DNA from: Dipylidium caninum
Taxonomy: Eukaryota > Platyhelminthes > Cestoda > Cyclophyllidea > Dipylidiidae
DNA: 64,000 bases
Reading direction: 5' to 3'
Assembly (NCBI GenBank): GCA_017562135.1
Contig: QEYB01000629.1
Span: 124,001 to 188,000 of the forward strand
Below are positions 12,301 to 23,021 of the stretch, in pieces. Made by a program: the position numbers and the translations under genes. The stretch's first letter is position 1, and the number at the start of each line of letters is the position of its first letter. Under the pieces are notes generated by a model, which ran no database searches, was not told where the DNA came from, and saw nothing but the letters and a program-made list of their open reading frames with translations.

Positions 12301-12831
12301 CGGATATTGAGTGTTCATCAAACTTTCAAACTCCATAAGAAATTCACACAGAAGAAACTTAAGCCTTTGACTAACGCCATCTAAGTCCTTAACGTCCATT
12401 GCAGGCAAGGGCGATAGCCTGGTCTGATTCATACGCTCTAAGGGGAGTAGTGACTTTGACCTAATTTTCATAAAGGTCTGTGAAATAACTGAGACGGCGG
12501 GATAAGGACCACGGATAAATAAATGCATATCATCTGAACCAGTAACTATCAGTTTATATTTTCTGGCGAGATATCGTTGAACACTAGGGATGAGGCAGAG
12601 CTTTACAATTTCCACAGGCAACTCGAAATCGGCTTGTGATTCAGGACCGACAAATAAAATGGCAAGATTTTGTGCGCCCTCCAGCTCAGCGACAGAATTA
12701 GTCATGATTACCACCGCATTAGCGGGGTCGCGTTCAAAATACATCCTCACGTCATAAGTTCGTTCAAGGTAGTTGCACAACTCCCAGACTTTCTCGAAGT
12801 CAGGTGGGATTTTTACAGTTGTTTTGTACAT
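9314..12831 (-). CDS. NYN-domain endoribonuclease, N4BP1/KHNYN-like
   Basis: This is a PIN-like NYN RNase of the N4BP1/KHNYN/Regnase superfamily, predicted to cleave RNA. Seven exons are 12831-12227, 11891-11704, 11501-11427, 10262-10199, 10148-9942, 9597-9490 and 9416-9314 (TGA). All phases agree, giving 449 residues. The NYN domain (about 291-449) has the catalytic acidic motifs: RPVVIDGANVAHGE (Asp300), DDDSVILQYA (377-379) and ISNDQYRD (Asp397). It ends with YYPLGRHKPPLDEIL, matching the DPLGR-x-GPxLDxFL end of the family. Residues 1-200 form a compact region in which LIVTGSDDMHLFIRGPYPA resembles the N-terminal KH-like part of N4BP1. Residues 200-290 are basic and Ser/Arg-rich. No CCCH finger is seen, which argues against ZC3H12/Regnase proper. 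The exon 1 donor (AT|GTTTTA) is the weakest border. The ATG at 12831 is chosen because no acceptor stands just before it. Confidence 0.85.
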
Positions 12832-15039
12832 ATATAACAATTAATAAGGAAAAGACAACACGGAAGTACTCCGACAGGTAATATGAAAAGGCGCTACCCA
12901 AATCAAACGGAGAGGTCGATGACCTAGACGCCCGAACCAATAACGTGAAAGCGTTAGTGCAACTGAACCACACTTGCTTTATCGAATATTTCGTGTGTCT
13001 CGTGGCCCATGAGCCCCAAAAAAGTGCGGCCAACCGTCTTCACCGAACTCACGAATAAAATAACGCAAACCGCACACCAGGAGAGCCAAAATGTACCCCA
13101 TCGCTCCCCACCGGACTTGACGGCGGAAATCCCACCACGCCCGCCCCAGGAGCGGTAAACCCACCACGACAGAGACCAGGAACACAAACAACACAACTAA
13201 TCAATGACACAACAAACCAGAAAACAGCAAAGAAAGATCAAAAAAGAGACAATAATGATGCTAATGACTGAGCAATCTTTGTTGCCATCGTGTTCTGCGT
13301 AGTACCTGTGATCGAAGGCCAGAGCGATGAACAGAGGGCGAAAGAGATCGACTCAGCGTAGAGGAAGAAGGTCCAGGGCGATCAGACTTTCTCACGCCCA
13401 CAAACAAATTTCTTTTCGACCTCATCCTCGTCTTAGGTTTCTATAATAACGAAACAGAAGAATATGGACAGATGACATTAAAAGGCAGGAAAAGTGCTCC
13501 TTTACCTCGTCTTTCTTAGTGAGGACAGGACTGCGCGCACCTGGGCCCCCCTTTTCAACTGAAGTCAGAAAAAGGTTCACGAAATTATACAAAAACACCA
13601 TATTAAGATTAAAGTGTGGGTGGATCGAGAAGCAAGAAGACACCGAACAAAGTGTGTTTAGAAGGCGATTTACAATTGATGTAGAACTAACTAACAAGCG
13701 TCGTCCAGTCTATTTTCACAGAATAAAAGAGCAAGGACCACACACTAAAAAAGTCAGCGTTTCCGGCTAGACATAACAACAGGCGCACGAACTATAACTC
13801 AATTACGGATGCTCAGGATGAGAGAGACGATGTAGAATTACCCGTACTTTCCGTTTGTTTCAACATGCAAAGCGATGGTGAAGAAGACGATGAGGAGGCC
13901 CTTGACATGAAGGTTGATGGTCTTTTTTTCTTACTACAAACATTCCCTTTTTGCGTATTCTAAGGAGTAAACATACGTTATTCGTAAATTTATAGTCATA
14001 TCGTTTGTTAAAAAGCACAGACATGACGATAAAGTGCCGAGACAGAAGCTCTAGACAGAGAAGCGTGTAGGTCCTTCGAGCAGACTGACGAAGTAAAATT
14101 TTCTTTATTCTGTATACAGTAAGATGGAATAAGTAGAAATATAGACTTTTTAAGGGGAGAGGTTCAAAAAGAGCATACAAAGGTGGACGGTGAATATTTA
14201 GTGAGGCAGGCATTTAAGCGGCCATGAGGCTAATAAAAACCTCTCTAGGCGGATTAAATATGACGTAAGAAATGGCCATTGAATAGAGGAGCCCGTTAAC
14301 ACGAGACAAAGCCTACGAGTAAATTCAAAATGACGAGAAAGAGAAAGACGTTAGTGAAATCAACAGCGATACACAAACTAGTGCAATAAACAATTACCCT
14401 TGTGCATAAAAGTAAAGTCCGGAGAAGGAAATGGCTGGGATAAAACAGCCCTTTAAGGCAATTAGATTGCGACAAACTCGAAGATCAGCCTATTATAACT
14501 CTGTCAATAATTCAGAGAAATCCCATTTATGGAACTCTGAATAAAGGGAAAGTCATTAAAACCGTCAAATGCGCTCGAATGGTGATGGTGGAATAGGCAT
14601 AGTCACCAAGGATGCATGAGGCAGAGACACAACAAAGCAACCACAAGGTGATAATCGGTGATTGGAGGCCCCACCAGGCCATTAGGACTGTAATGGAACC
14701 GCTGAGGTCGAATAAAAGCGCAAGTACAACAGAACACGGCATAAAGATGTGGACTCAGAGAGATAACAGCATAAGATGAAATACACAGGTTCCCTTCAAA
14801 ACAACTATTCATATTGCCATGGGGATCGAGCAGACATTGGACCAGAGAGCAACATGGAACTTGTCGTCAGTCACAAAGAAATGCGTCTAAAAAGGTCGGT
14901 AAAACCCGCGGCCGAAAAATAAGAAAGTGATAAAGCGTTGGATTGTGGTAGCGAATGCAGCCATTTTACCGACAGCTTCCAAAAAAGACAATGATCTACG
15001 AGAGCAGATTGTACAAAGCTCGAGGAGGTATAACGAAAA
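12832..15039 (-). other. Unassigned splice-bordered segments, minus strand
   Basis: No gene is assigned. Several short open segments have plausible borders: 14753-14563 (AG before, GT after; very hydrophobic, with VVLALLFDLSGSITVLMAWW), about 14440-14404, 13901-13839 (Ser-rich in one frame, hydrophobic in another), 13434-13312 (Ser/Arg-rich, donor GTACTA) and 13196-12979. The last reads in one frame as two membrane-spanning stretches (FVFLVSVVVGLPLLG and MGYILALLVCGL) with a stop at 12979-12981. One phase-consistent chain, 13901-13839 to about 13432-13392 to 13196-12979, can be drawn, but alternative frames of the same exons are also open. These could be 3' exons of the JARID2-like gene, a separate membrane-protein gene, or chance. 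Confidence 0.3.
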
Positions 15040-18000
15040 CTAAATACCAACTATAGATATGGACGCAGCGCTTTTCCATGAACCTACGGGCTGTATGGCG
15101 GTAGAATTTGCTGACGGCTCACAAAAGGCGAGGGAAGCAGTAACAGCAGAGGCGTTGAGGGGATGTGATACGATAGAGGCCGTTTTACGCGCTACAAAAA
15201 CGGGCTTCTTGTGGGGCGTGGTGTTGTAGACATTTGGGGTGGAGGCAGACATGGGTGCGAGAACTGCTGTGGTAGAGGGTACGGAGAGTTTGCCGCTGCC
15301 GCCGCCGCTGGCCACTACGCTCGTACAGCCGGTGGTGAAGAGACGTCGACCGGGGGGGTCGGCAAACCACGCCAACTTCTCGGTCAAACAGGGCGTTCCT
15401 ATAATATAACCAGCCACAGATACTGGAAGCATCAAAGAGGTAGAGCTACTCAAATATTTTCAGCGCTAAAGCTAATGAGAATGCGTAAAAAGCATGAAAT
15501 TTAATTATTAGTTTGAACAAGGAAATAAAAGTCAGAATTTAAGTTTGGCGTCGACAATTGACACTGTTCACGCCATTTAGCTTTTCGGTAAGAGCTACAG
15601 ATAGTTGTGGACAAAAACTCAGTTGATTGAACGGACCCTCCAAGTGGGGAGACAAGGCTGTCGGAGAACCCACCGTAATAGCAGAGGAAGTCAACGAAGT
15701 CGTGAGTATCCACAGGCGAGCCCTGGGAGTCCTGCCACAGGGCGGGAGGCAGAGCAGCGGTGGATGGTGGCTGGGACGGCTGGCATGGACGTGCCTCGGC
15801 CGGCTGGCCAGTCTTGGGTGAAGTCGAACGATTTCTCGCTGATGCGTTTGGAACAACTGATTCAGAAATGGGGTACCGAGGGCCATAAGTGAAAACTTTT
15901 TAGCATGCGCCATAGACAAAAAGTTCCATATGTATACAACCCCATTTTATTAGGTTTTATTAAAAGAAAGACTCGTATCGTGGTGGTACATAACAGTATT
16001 TTGGCCACAGTGGTGGGTGTAAAGAGTTATTTTTGAAATTGTTGGAGTGATACATAAACAAAAGGTGACCTAGTATATTAAACAGGCAAATTACCTCACC
16101 GCACAGCTTATAAGGAAGAAGCAATAATGCATAAATGTCTCAGGTACGTAATTCAGTTGGAAAGGTTATTTTGCCTCGGGTGAAAATAGAAACGCAATTT
16201 AGGCTATCCTACTGATCCATCAAAGGAGAAATGGTAGGCGTTAACGCATACAATCCACCTGCTTCATCCGAATTCAAGAGAAACTGGTTAAAAAAAGTGG
16301 GTCAAGAAAGGAATCACAGGAGATAGCACAAAAAAGACAGATTTCACATAGAATTACTCGAGTTAGATCTGTGAAACGGTCGTGTTACCAGTATTTTACT
16401 TCAACAATGAATAATTTCTGGGGTGTCGTCTATCGTCCTACAGTGAAATTTTTGCTAAATCAAACATCCTCTTCTCCCATATTCTCCTCTGACATCAGGT
16501 TACAACTGTTGCGTATTGTAGTATGAGATGGCATTGTCGTTGAAACCCAGGGAATTTGGGAAAAAAGATTACTGTGCAAAATTGTTACACTAAATTCTGG
16601 ATCCTATACTGAGGAGAAGACTTACTCTGTGAAACAAATTCGCCGTCTTCACCTTCGACGAGTACTTCGAGGACGTCTTCTTTCTTAATTCCCGCTTCCC
16701 GTTGCGCGGTTGCAGTTGCTGCTGTGTTGGCACTTCTGCAAACTCTACGATTAATCGCCCTGCGTTGCTTGAGAGACCTATGCAAAAAGGTAAGTGAACG
16801 GAGGAAAATAGACAGGAGATGGAGGTATGCGTATAAAGAGAGAGAAAAGGGATGGATATAACGGTAGAAAGCTAGGAAGTCAACACTTAGACAAGTAGTA
16901 GCAAAACAGTGAACATTGACAGGGAGGCACGACAATTTGTCTTTCGGCTGGTTAGTTAATGGAAAGAAGCAAAGGGGGAGGGCAGAGGTGTTTTAAATGA
17001 TGTAGAAAGCAAAATTTACCCAACCATTGATAATATCTCGGAAGGAGGCTTAATTGCTTTTTTTATAATGAAGTTCCTCAGTTATTTACAGTTTCACAGG
17101 GTATGGAGCAAAAGTTTTAAAGCATACGAACTTATCACATTTATTGGCCAGCAAACCAAGTTTGAGGCAAACGCTGCACCTAAAAGAAGTTAAGAATACT
17201 TCTTTACCAACCAAATGGAAACGTCATGCAGGAAAACTATTCGACTTTCCCACATAAAAGTTAGCGGACCTACTCTGATTCTACTCTATTGCATGAAACA
17301 CTAATTAGCTGGTTTTTTCAAAATGCAAGAATGGCAAATAAAAACGAGAAGATTCGGAAAGCAAAAAAACCAGAAGGATTACTTACTATTTATAGAAAAT
17401 GATAGAGGAGAAAGCTTTAAATATAGAAAGGAACAATAGTGGCCTTGACGATTAATGAAGAAGTGTAAAGGGGCCACAAGCAGAAGAATAAGGAAACAAA
17501 AGGATAATGGAAAAAAAAGTAGAAGGGTGAACTGATACGAGCATTGGTATGCGTTTAAAGACTTGAATATATAGACAATGCAGAAAACATTAAGGTTTAA
17601 AGCAAGAAAGAGAAACAAACAGAATGGTGGATGAGAAAATCAAGTCAAATAGAGAAAAAAAAGAGAAGCAGGCAGAAGAATCAAATAAAGGTAGGTTAAC
17701 AGACGAGGCGAACTTAGAATAGCATTCGGAATTGAAGCGTCAACGGCAGCAAAGAAGTAATGAGAACTCACTTCTTAGTGGCGCAACCACGAGCAGTGAA
17801 GTTCTTGGGACGAGACTTAGCGGTGGCGGTGGCGCTGGCGCGGACGAGGCTGCGTCGAACAGCGTCGGATGTGAGTGAGAGGAGAGCGAAAGAGCGTGAA
17901 TAAGAAGAGGTGAGAAGGAATTGGTGAGAAAGGCTTCCCGGAAGGGGTCTGGACTTTCTTGGATGGGGGCTTGTCGAAATGCCTCCCTCTACCTTCTAAA

Positions 18001-18578
18001 AGTGTGAGAATAGCGTGACGCTCTGAGTTTTTCTGTAGATTCATGAGATTTCATAGTTAAGCACGAGAATAAACACAAATTTGTTGCGATGGAAGGATTA
18101 GAGGAATAATCATTTCAAATATAGCGAAATGTTCACAGTGAGCTCCTCAACCACGCTCAGAACGTCGGTGCTCTCATTAAATCTCCTTCCCCACCACTCA
18201 AAATAACAGGAAAACCATGAACCAATAAAAAAGCAAGGTAAACGGTGGCAAACCTTGAGCCTCTCAGTTTTTATAGACTCTGTTTTCCTCGTTTTCTTTT
18301 CCGTCCTTTTCGAAAGATTTTGCTGCCGAATGGGATGGTGAGAGGGAGCCAGATGCTGGTCACGCAAGGAGTCATAGATGGCTTTACGAAGATCCCTCTC
18401 TTCCTTCCACGGAATACCTACGAGGTCATTCTAATACAGAAGGCCTTATATGGTGAAAAGTCAGATAAGCGGAGCAAAATAGGGAAGTTGGCCAACATAC
18501 TACATTGCTGCGAACCGAATTTATGTGGCGCCTTCGTCGCCGTTGGGCAATTGAAAGTTCTCGCTGACCTCGGGACAT
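15040..18578 (-). CDS. JARID2-like PRC2 cofactor, N-terminal region only
   Basis: The protein resembles the N-terminus of JARID2, the Jumonji-family subunit that targets and stimulates Polycomb repressive complex 2. The exons are 18578-18504, 18430-18254, 17995-17772, 16777-16626, 15895-15572 and 15398-15040 (TAG). Phases agree throughout, giving 436 residues. Exon 1 is short and basic (MSRGQRELSIAQRRRRR), like human MSKERPKRNIIQKK. Exon 2 opens with GIPWKEERDLRKAIYDSL (human GIPWSEERVVRKVLYLSL), the most diagnostic match. Residues about 272-281 (DTHDFVDFLC) resemble human KTEDFLTFLC. The remainder is Ser/Pro-rich and disordered. No JmjN, ARID, JmjC or C5HC2 domain follows before the next gene starts at 12831. 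Exon 5 has an alternative acceptor at 15857/15856 in the same phase and a weak donor. Exon 6 may instead splice at 15047. The family call rests mainly on exons 1-2. Confidence 0.65.
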
Positions 18579-19054
18579 TTCCAATTCCACTGTCAAAGAC
18601 CAGATTGAATTAATTGTAGAAAATATCCAGGCAATAGGATACCTGAAAATTTAGGTCGGGGGATTTAAAACAAATAAACAAATCGGTGACCTGTAAAATT
18701 TCGGCAATTAATAAAGATGACAACTAGAAATTGAGTCGCAATCCAAGCTTGTTTGAAGCATGCGTTGAAGAACAAAGTCGCTTCCATGAAAATACGGTTT
18801 ATTAACTATTAAGAAGTAAATGAAGCCCCCAAAAAGCAAATATTAAAGTAGCATCAGAACCTTGAAGAAACAAATGAAAGTCCATAAAAACAAATATAAC
18901 CAACTAGATGAAATCACTAAGTACAATTAAGATCCACTTTTCAAAGAGTGGCTAGCTGTAGTTTTCTCGTATTATACTGATGTTCAAAGTTTATGTGGGA
19001 AATCCGACTGGAAAGAAGTTCGTCTGAAAGGGGAAGAAAACGCGACGAACGCAA

Positions 19055-19064
19055 TTTATTTATT
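19055..19064 (-). promoter_or_regulatory. Overlapping polyadenylation signals (AATAAATAAA)
   Basis: Read on the minus strand, two overlapping AATAAA hexamers lie 78-87 bases after the stop of the small gene at 19142. This supports that stop as a genuine 3' end and separates the gene from the JARID2-like start at 18578. Confidence 0.6.
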
Positions 19065-19141
19065 TTCGCTAGATTAAGAAATAGAGGAATGTTATAAAAT
19101 CACAGCCTCAATCTTTAAACCACAAGGATTCATATATCTTG

Positions 19142-19735
19142 TCATTCAGGGCTTTTCGAAGCTGGAGAAGAGGGATTAAAAAGGAAATCGGCTTTAGCGT
19201 AGAGTGTTGTTAGAATATCTGGATCAAGGTTGTTTATCCTCTCCGTCCATTCGGCGAATCCGATTGAGTTAATGGTAGGAACGTCGGTTTTACTCTAAAT
19301 TAAAAAATACAAAGTTTCGACTTGAATAACAACGAGTCACAAAAAGTGAAGACCTAAAAAGGGTATTATTAGACTATTTGCAAACAATGGCTCCGGAACG
19401 TGATAACTGTTCCATACTGAGCTGCAGGAGCGATAAACGACTGCCTCGGAAGACAAAATTAACCTTAAAAGTTTGACTTGGATATGCAATGATCTGCAAA
19501 TTTTATAGTTGAGTTCCCAGTACAGTGAAGGAGTGCAGTACTAGTTCCCTACAACGCAATAAATATGATGGAAAAACCACGTAAGAACCTAATTTATAAC
19601 TCATGGGAGTCAATAGAACGTACAATAATTGCCACACACAAACGCAGTTAGATAGTGTAAAAACCGTCAACATACATGGCTTTCTTTAAAAAACGCCCGG
19701 ATGTCGTCAAGACTCCTGCCTCGACCCGCGTCCAT
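19142..19735 (-). CDS. Small two-exon gene, 70-aa protein of unknown function
   Basis: The product is not recognised. Exon 1 is 19735-19676 (20 codons starting MDAGRGRSLDDIRAFFKE, donor CAT|GTATGT). Exon 2 is 19294-19142 (acceptor TTTAATTTAG, ending in TGA). The junction is phase 0 and the intron is 381 bases. The 70-residue product is acidic-amphipathic with no signal peptide or membrane segment. Its middle (FAEWTERINNLDPDILTTLY) looks like one or two helices, and the C-terminus is Ser/Pro-rich. AATAAA signals follow within 90 bases. Support comes from the clean borders, the phase agreement and the polyA signal, not from homology. An extra exon in the intron cannot be excluded. The gene is co-directional with the JARID2-like gene, whose ATG lies 564 bases downstream. 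Confidence 0.55.
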
Positions 19736-22700
19736 CGCTGACGGGGAATGAGCCTAATGCAGGGGTACTGCCTCAAGGGCACGATTTTACTGAAGCAAAT
19801 TAAAACACGCCATGGCAAATTATGGTATAACCTGTCTCCGAAACACCTAAAATGAAATATTGGGCGGCCTGGCAAAATAAATTTGTAGAACGTTTATGTT
19901 AGTTGTTTGCCGGCATTTTTACGCTTGAGGGACAAATTACGCAAATGGCTAGGGAAAATTACATATGTCCACGGTTCTCGACTTCGGTGGTAGTATTTAG
20001 TAATTTGCTAATGATTCATTAACTGCTTTAGCCTTTGATTCCTGCGCAAATAGTATTCCTGACTTTCACGTTTACTCATATTCGCGACTCATGTGAGAAG
20101 GAAAAACAACCCATACAGGAACGTTAACGAATTATGATAGTGTCTTTCCTATGCAATGGAATGGCACGAATGTCAGAACTATAACTGTGGTTTCAAACGT
20201 TTATGCATTCATGGGGGAGTGGAAGAATGTCAGATAGGATAAATTTTCGTAGACGCGATCCCAAGTGGAGCTCATGAGAAACTATGCTTAATCCCTTTTT
20301 CTTTTCCAGCAGCGTTAAATGTATGAAACGTAGAGGCGCTTTTTGGTAAGGGATTAGTGAGCTAAGGGGTAGAAACGAGTTAAGCAGTTGTAAAACATGC
20401 TCAGATCCATAAAGGCTAACTTTTTAATTGGCCGGAACCCCACCCACATACAATAAATAATAATTAAAAGAGAACCAGAGTCAGTGAAGCTCTACTACAG
20501 CTGTTAAGTCAAAGAAACATTACACTTTGGTAGGTCACGAATTGCCTCACCGTATAGTGATGAAACTAGTGTCGAGGTGCTCGTCCCTCCCCTAAATTTT
20601 CCTTTTAAAATGCTTAACAACCACTAGCGATGATTTTTCACGCTACCCAAGGTTAATTTGACCGTGTCTCCCCTGATGACTTTGCAGTCCATGTTCGAAC
20701 TGTTTTTTGCTTCAAATTACTTGAACTTCAGCGCGCAGTTACAGAGGTTTGGTAGTGCACTCTGGGCAACCCACGATAGGACTTCGAACAATCACTTCCA
20801 TCCGCTTTTAAAAGCCATTACGCCGTTAGTTGTCACCGGTGGGACCACTCGGCGTTCTTTGAGCTGCCCAGTCTTCAATTTTTCGACAACATTAATTGTT
20901 AGTCCAAAAAAATCGCTGCTGGACTACGTATCCGTCACCGCAATTACGATGCCCACTGGATGAATAGCCGATGGAGACCTAAAGGTCCAGATAAACGCCT
21001 AGGCAATTGGGGGCAAGTATCCAATTCACCTTACTAATGGTCATTAGTACGTATAACCAAGATATACTTCTACCGACAGAAAGCGCATTCTTCGGGGCAG
21101 AGATGCAGCAAATAAACTGACCTAATGAAGGCTAGCCGCAAAGACTTGCCTCTTCCGATTGCGACGACATAAAGTTACTATTAAAAAAGTCCCAGCTCGT
21201 CTTGCTCCCAACAGAATCAAATCAGATGAATTAGAATGTATGAATGTGGATACATGCGATTTTCGAGTCAAACCCCCACCTATGCATACAAATGACTACA
21301 ACTGGCTGTAAACACCGACTAATTGTCAATCTACTGTGAGTTCCGCATCGAGTGGGCGGACTGCTGTTTAAAGCACCAGAAGTGAATTGATCAAGGGGAC
21401 GAGGGAAGCAGTCCCTCGGTTTCAATTCGATTGTTTGACACACAAACTTTGACATCAGTTCCCGCCATAGTCATTGAGGTTGACGGGGAACGGTAGAGGA
21501 GGAGGTTGCCTAGATGTCGTAGACGACGCGGCATCGGCTGAGGAATAGGGACACGCGTGTCGTAGACGAAGTCCTGGAGGTGAGTAAAATCTATTAACAC
21601 ACAAATACACGTTTGATAGACTGTGGCCGGAACATCCTCGCCATGACATTGCACAGTTGCATTTATTAAACTTCTAAGAGGCATCTTAGCACTGGGACCT
21701 TAAGGCATACTTCAGCAGCGCCAGAATGATGTTAACGTCAATTCTAAGTGGTGCATGTTATTGGCGCGTACGATTCTCCCTCATCCCACGGCCAGTCAGC
21801 ACAGAGGATGGCTGGTGCTGCAGGCTAGACCAGCTTATGACTGCCATTGACTTACACCAGTAACTGAAATTATTCCATAGGGGGAAGCACAAATTTCAAG
21901 CAGAAGTGTCTGCACTTAGCGGGTCTAATGTGGACTTGTAGCAACCGATACCAGGAAGGAGGCGTATTAAGGAACCTTCATGGTTTGGAAGCCAAATTTG
22001 TCGTATTGCTTTTGACGAAAACGATTAGATGACAAATACATTTAATCTCAATTCTTGGACTGAGCTTCCTCCTGCCTTCTTGACGCAATTCTGTTGACGA
22101 GGATTGCATTAAACGCCCGACTCACACGGAATAATCACAGGAAGATTGCACCGCTTAAACTCCCATTTCAAGGGACGCGACCAAGACTACGTACCGTCTC
22201 CTTCTACGTCGACTAGAGCAGTACATTAATTAATGTATAGAAAAAAAAATAATAAATCAAAAGATCAAAGGGAGGTTCTGCCAACTCGGAGACAATGAAA
22301 AGTACAGGGGTGGTCTCGTAAAATCAACAACAGTCGTACTTTTAATTTTTCGCAATTGTCAGGAGGGGAGACGAAGTATCGGAATGATGACGACAATCTC
22401 GGAATCCGCAATTTCTCTCACCACAGCGCGGATTCTCAGTACGATTTCGTCCTAGAGCATGAATAAAGCCCAATTATGGTCGTAGCGAATCGTGGGTGAC
22501 GCGATAACGAGACCCGCCGGACTCAGCGCTAATGGCTGGCTGTGGAGATGCCGTTCCGTCTCGCCAGACGGCTGGTAAAGTGAAATAAAGCCGTCGCCCG
22601 GCCCCCATGTCTCGTGACTTTCGCAGCATTTAAACCGACGCATATTAAGCCTAGAAATTCAAATTAAAATTGAATAAAACTGACTCAGTGAGGAAGAGGC

Positions 22701-23021
22701 ATTTTGATGCAACGCCGATGTGTCAACAGAAGCTATGCAACAGAGACCTCTTGTAGTCTGATTGAGAAATGTGACAAGATACAGTAGCTTTTTCAGTGCT
22801 CAACTCATACGAATTGCTCCAATTGCCGAGTACGTACCGATTGTAAGTCCCCCTTTCCAAACTTAACTTGATATTCAAAATATAATTTGCAGGGTAAGAG
22901 ATTCTTAGGGGAGGGGGAGGGGGAAGGGGACATCTCATTAATACACTAAACAGACAAGACTACAGGCGAGGCTGAAAATTGTGTTGGGTAGCAGAGAGTG
23001 TTGTAATTAAACAGACTTCAG
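19736..23021. other. Intergenic region between small gene and docking-protein gene
   Basis: These 3.3 kb, mostly AT-rich, separate two minus-strand genes. Open frames of about 100 codons occur at 20658-20963 (+) and 21391-21684 (-). The latter starts with ATG and contains an internal CCTCCAG acceptor-like site followed by a proline-rich alternative frame ending in a stop at 21455. Neither has recognisable homology or clean splice partners. A poly-A run with AT-rich flanks sits at 22240-22255. No repeat family or RNA gene was recognised. Confidence 0.4.

Noticed and set aside
20658..20963. 101-codon open frame on the + strand
   Set aside because: No start context, splice borders, domain or repeat match; codon content looks arbitrary.
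21391..21684. 97-codon ATG-to-stop frame on the minus strand, with an overlapping proline-rich frame ending at 21455
   Set aside because: No homology. The internal acceptor-like site gives stops when joined to the upstream part in every phase tried. The docking-protein gene already ends at 23022.
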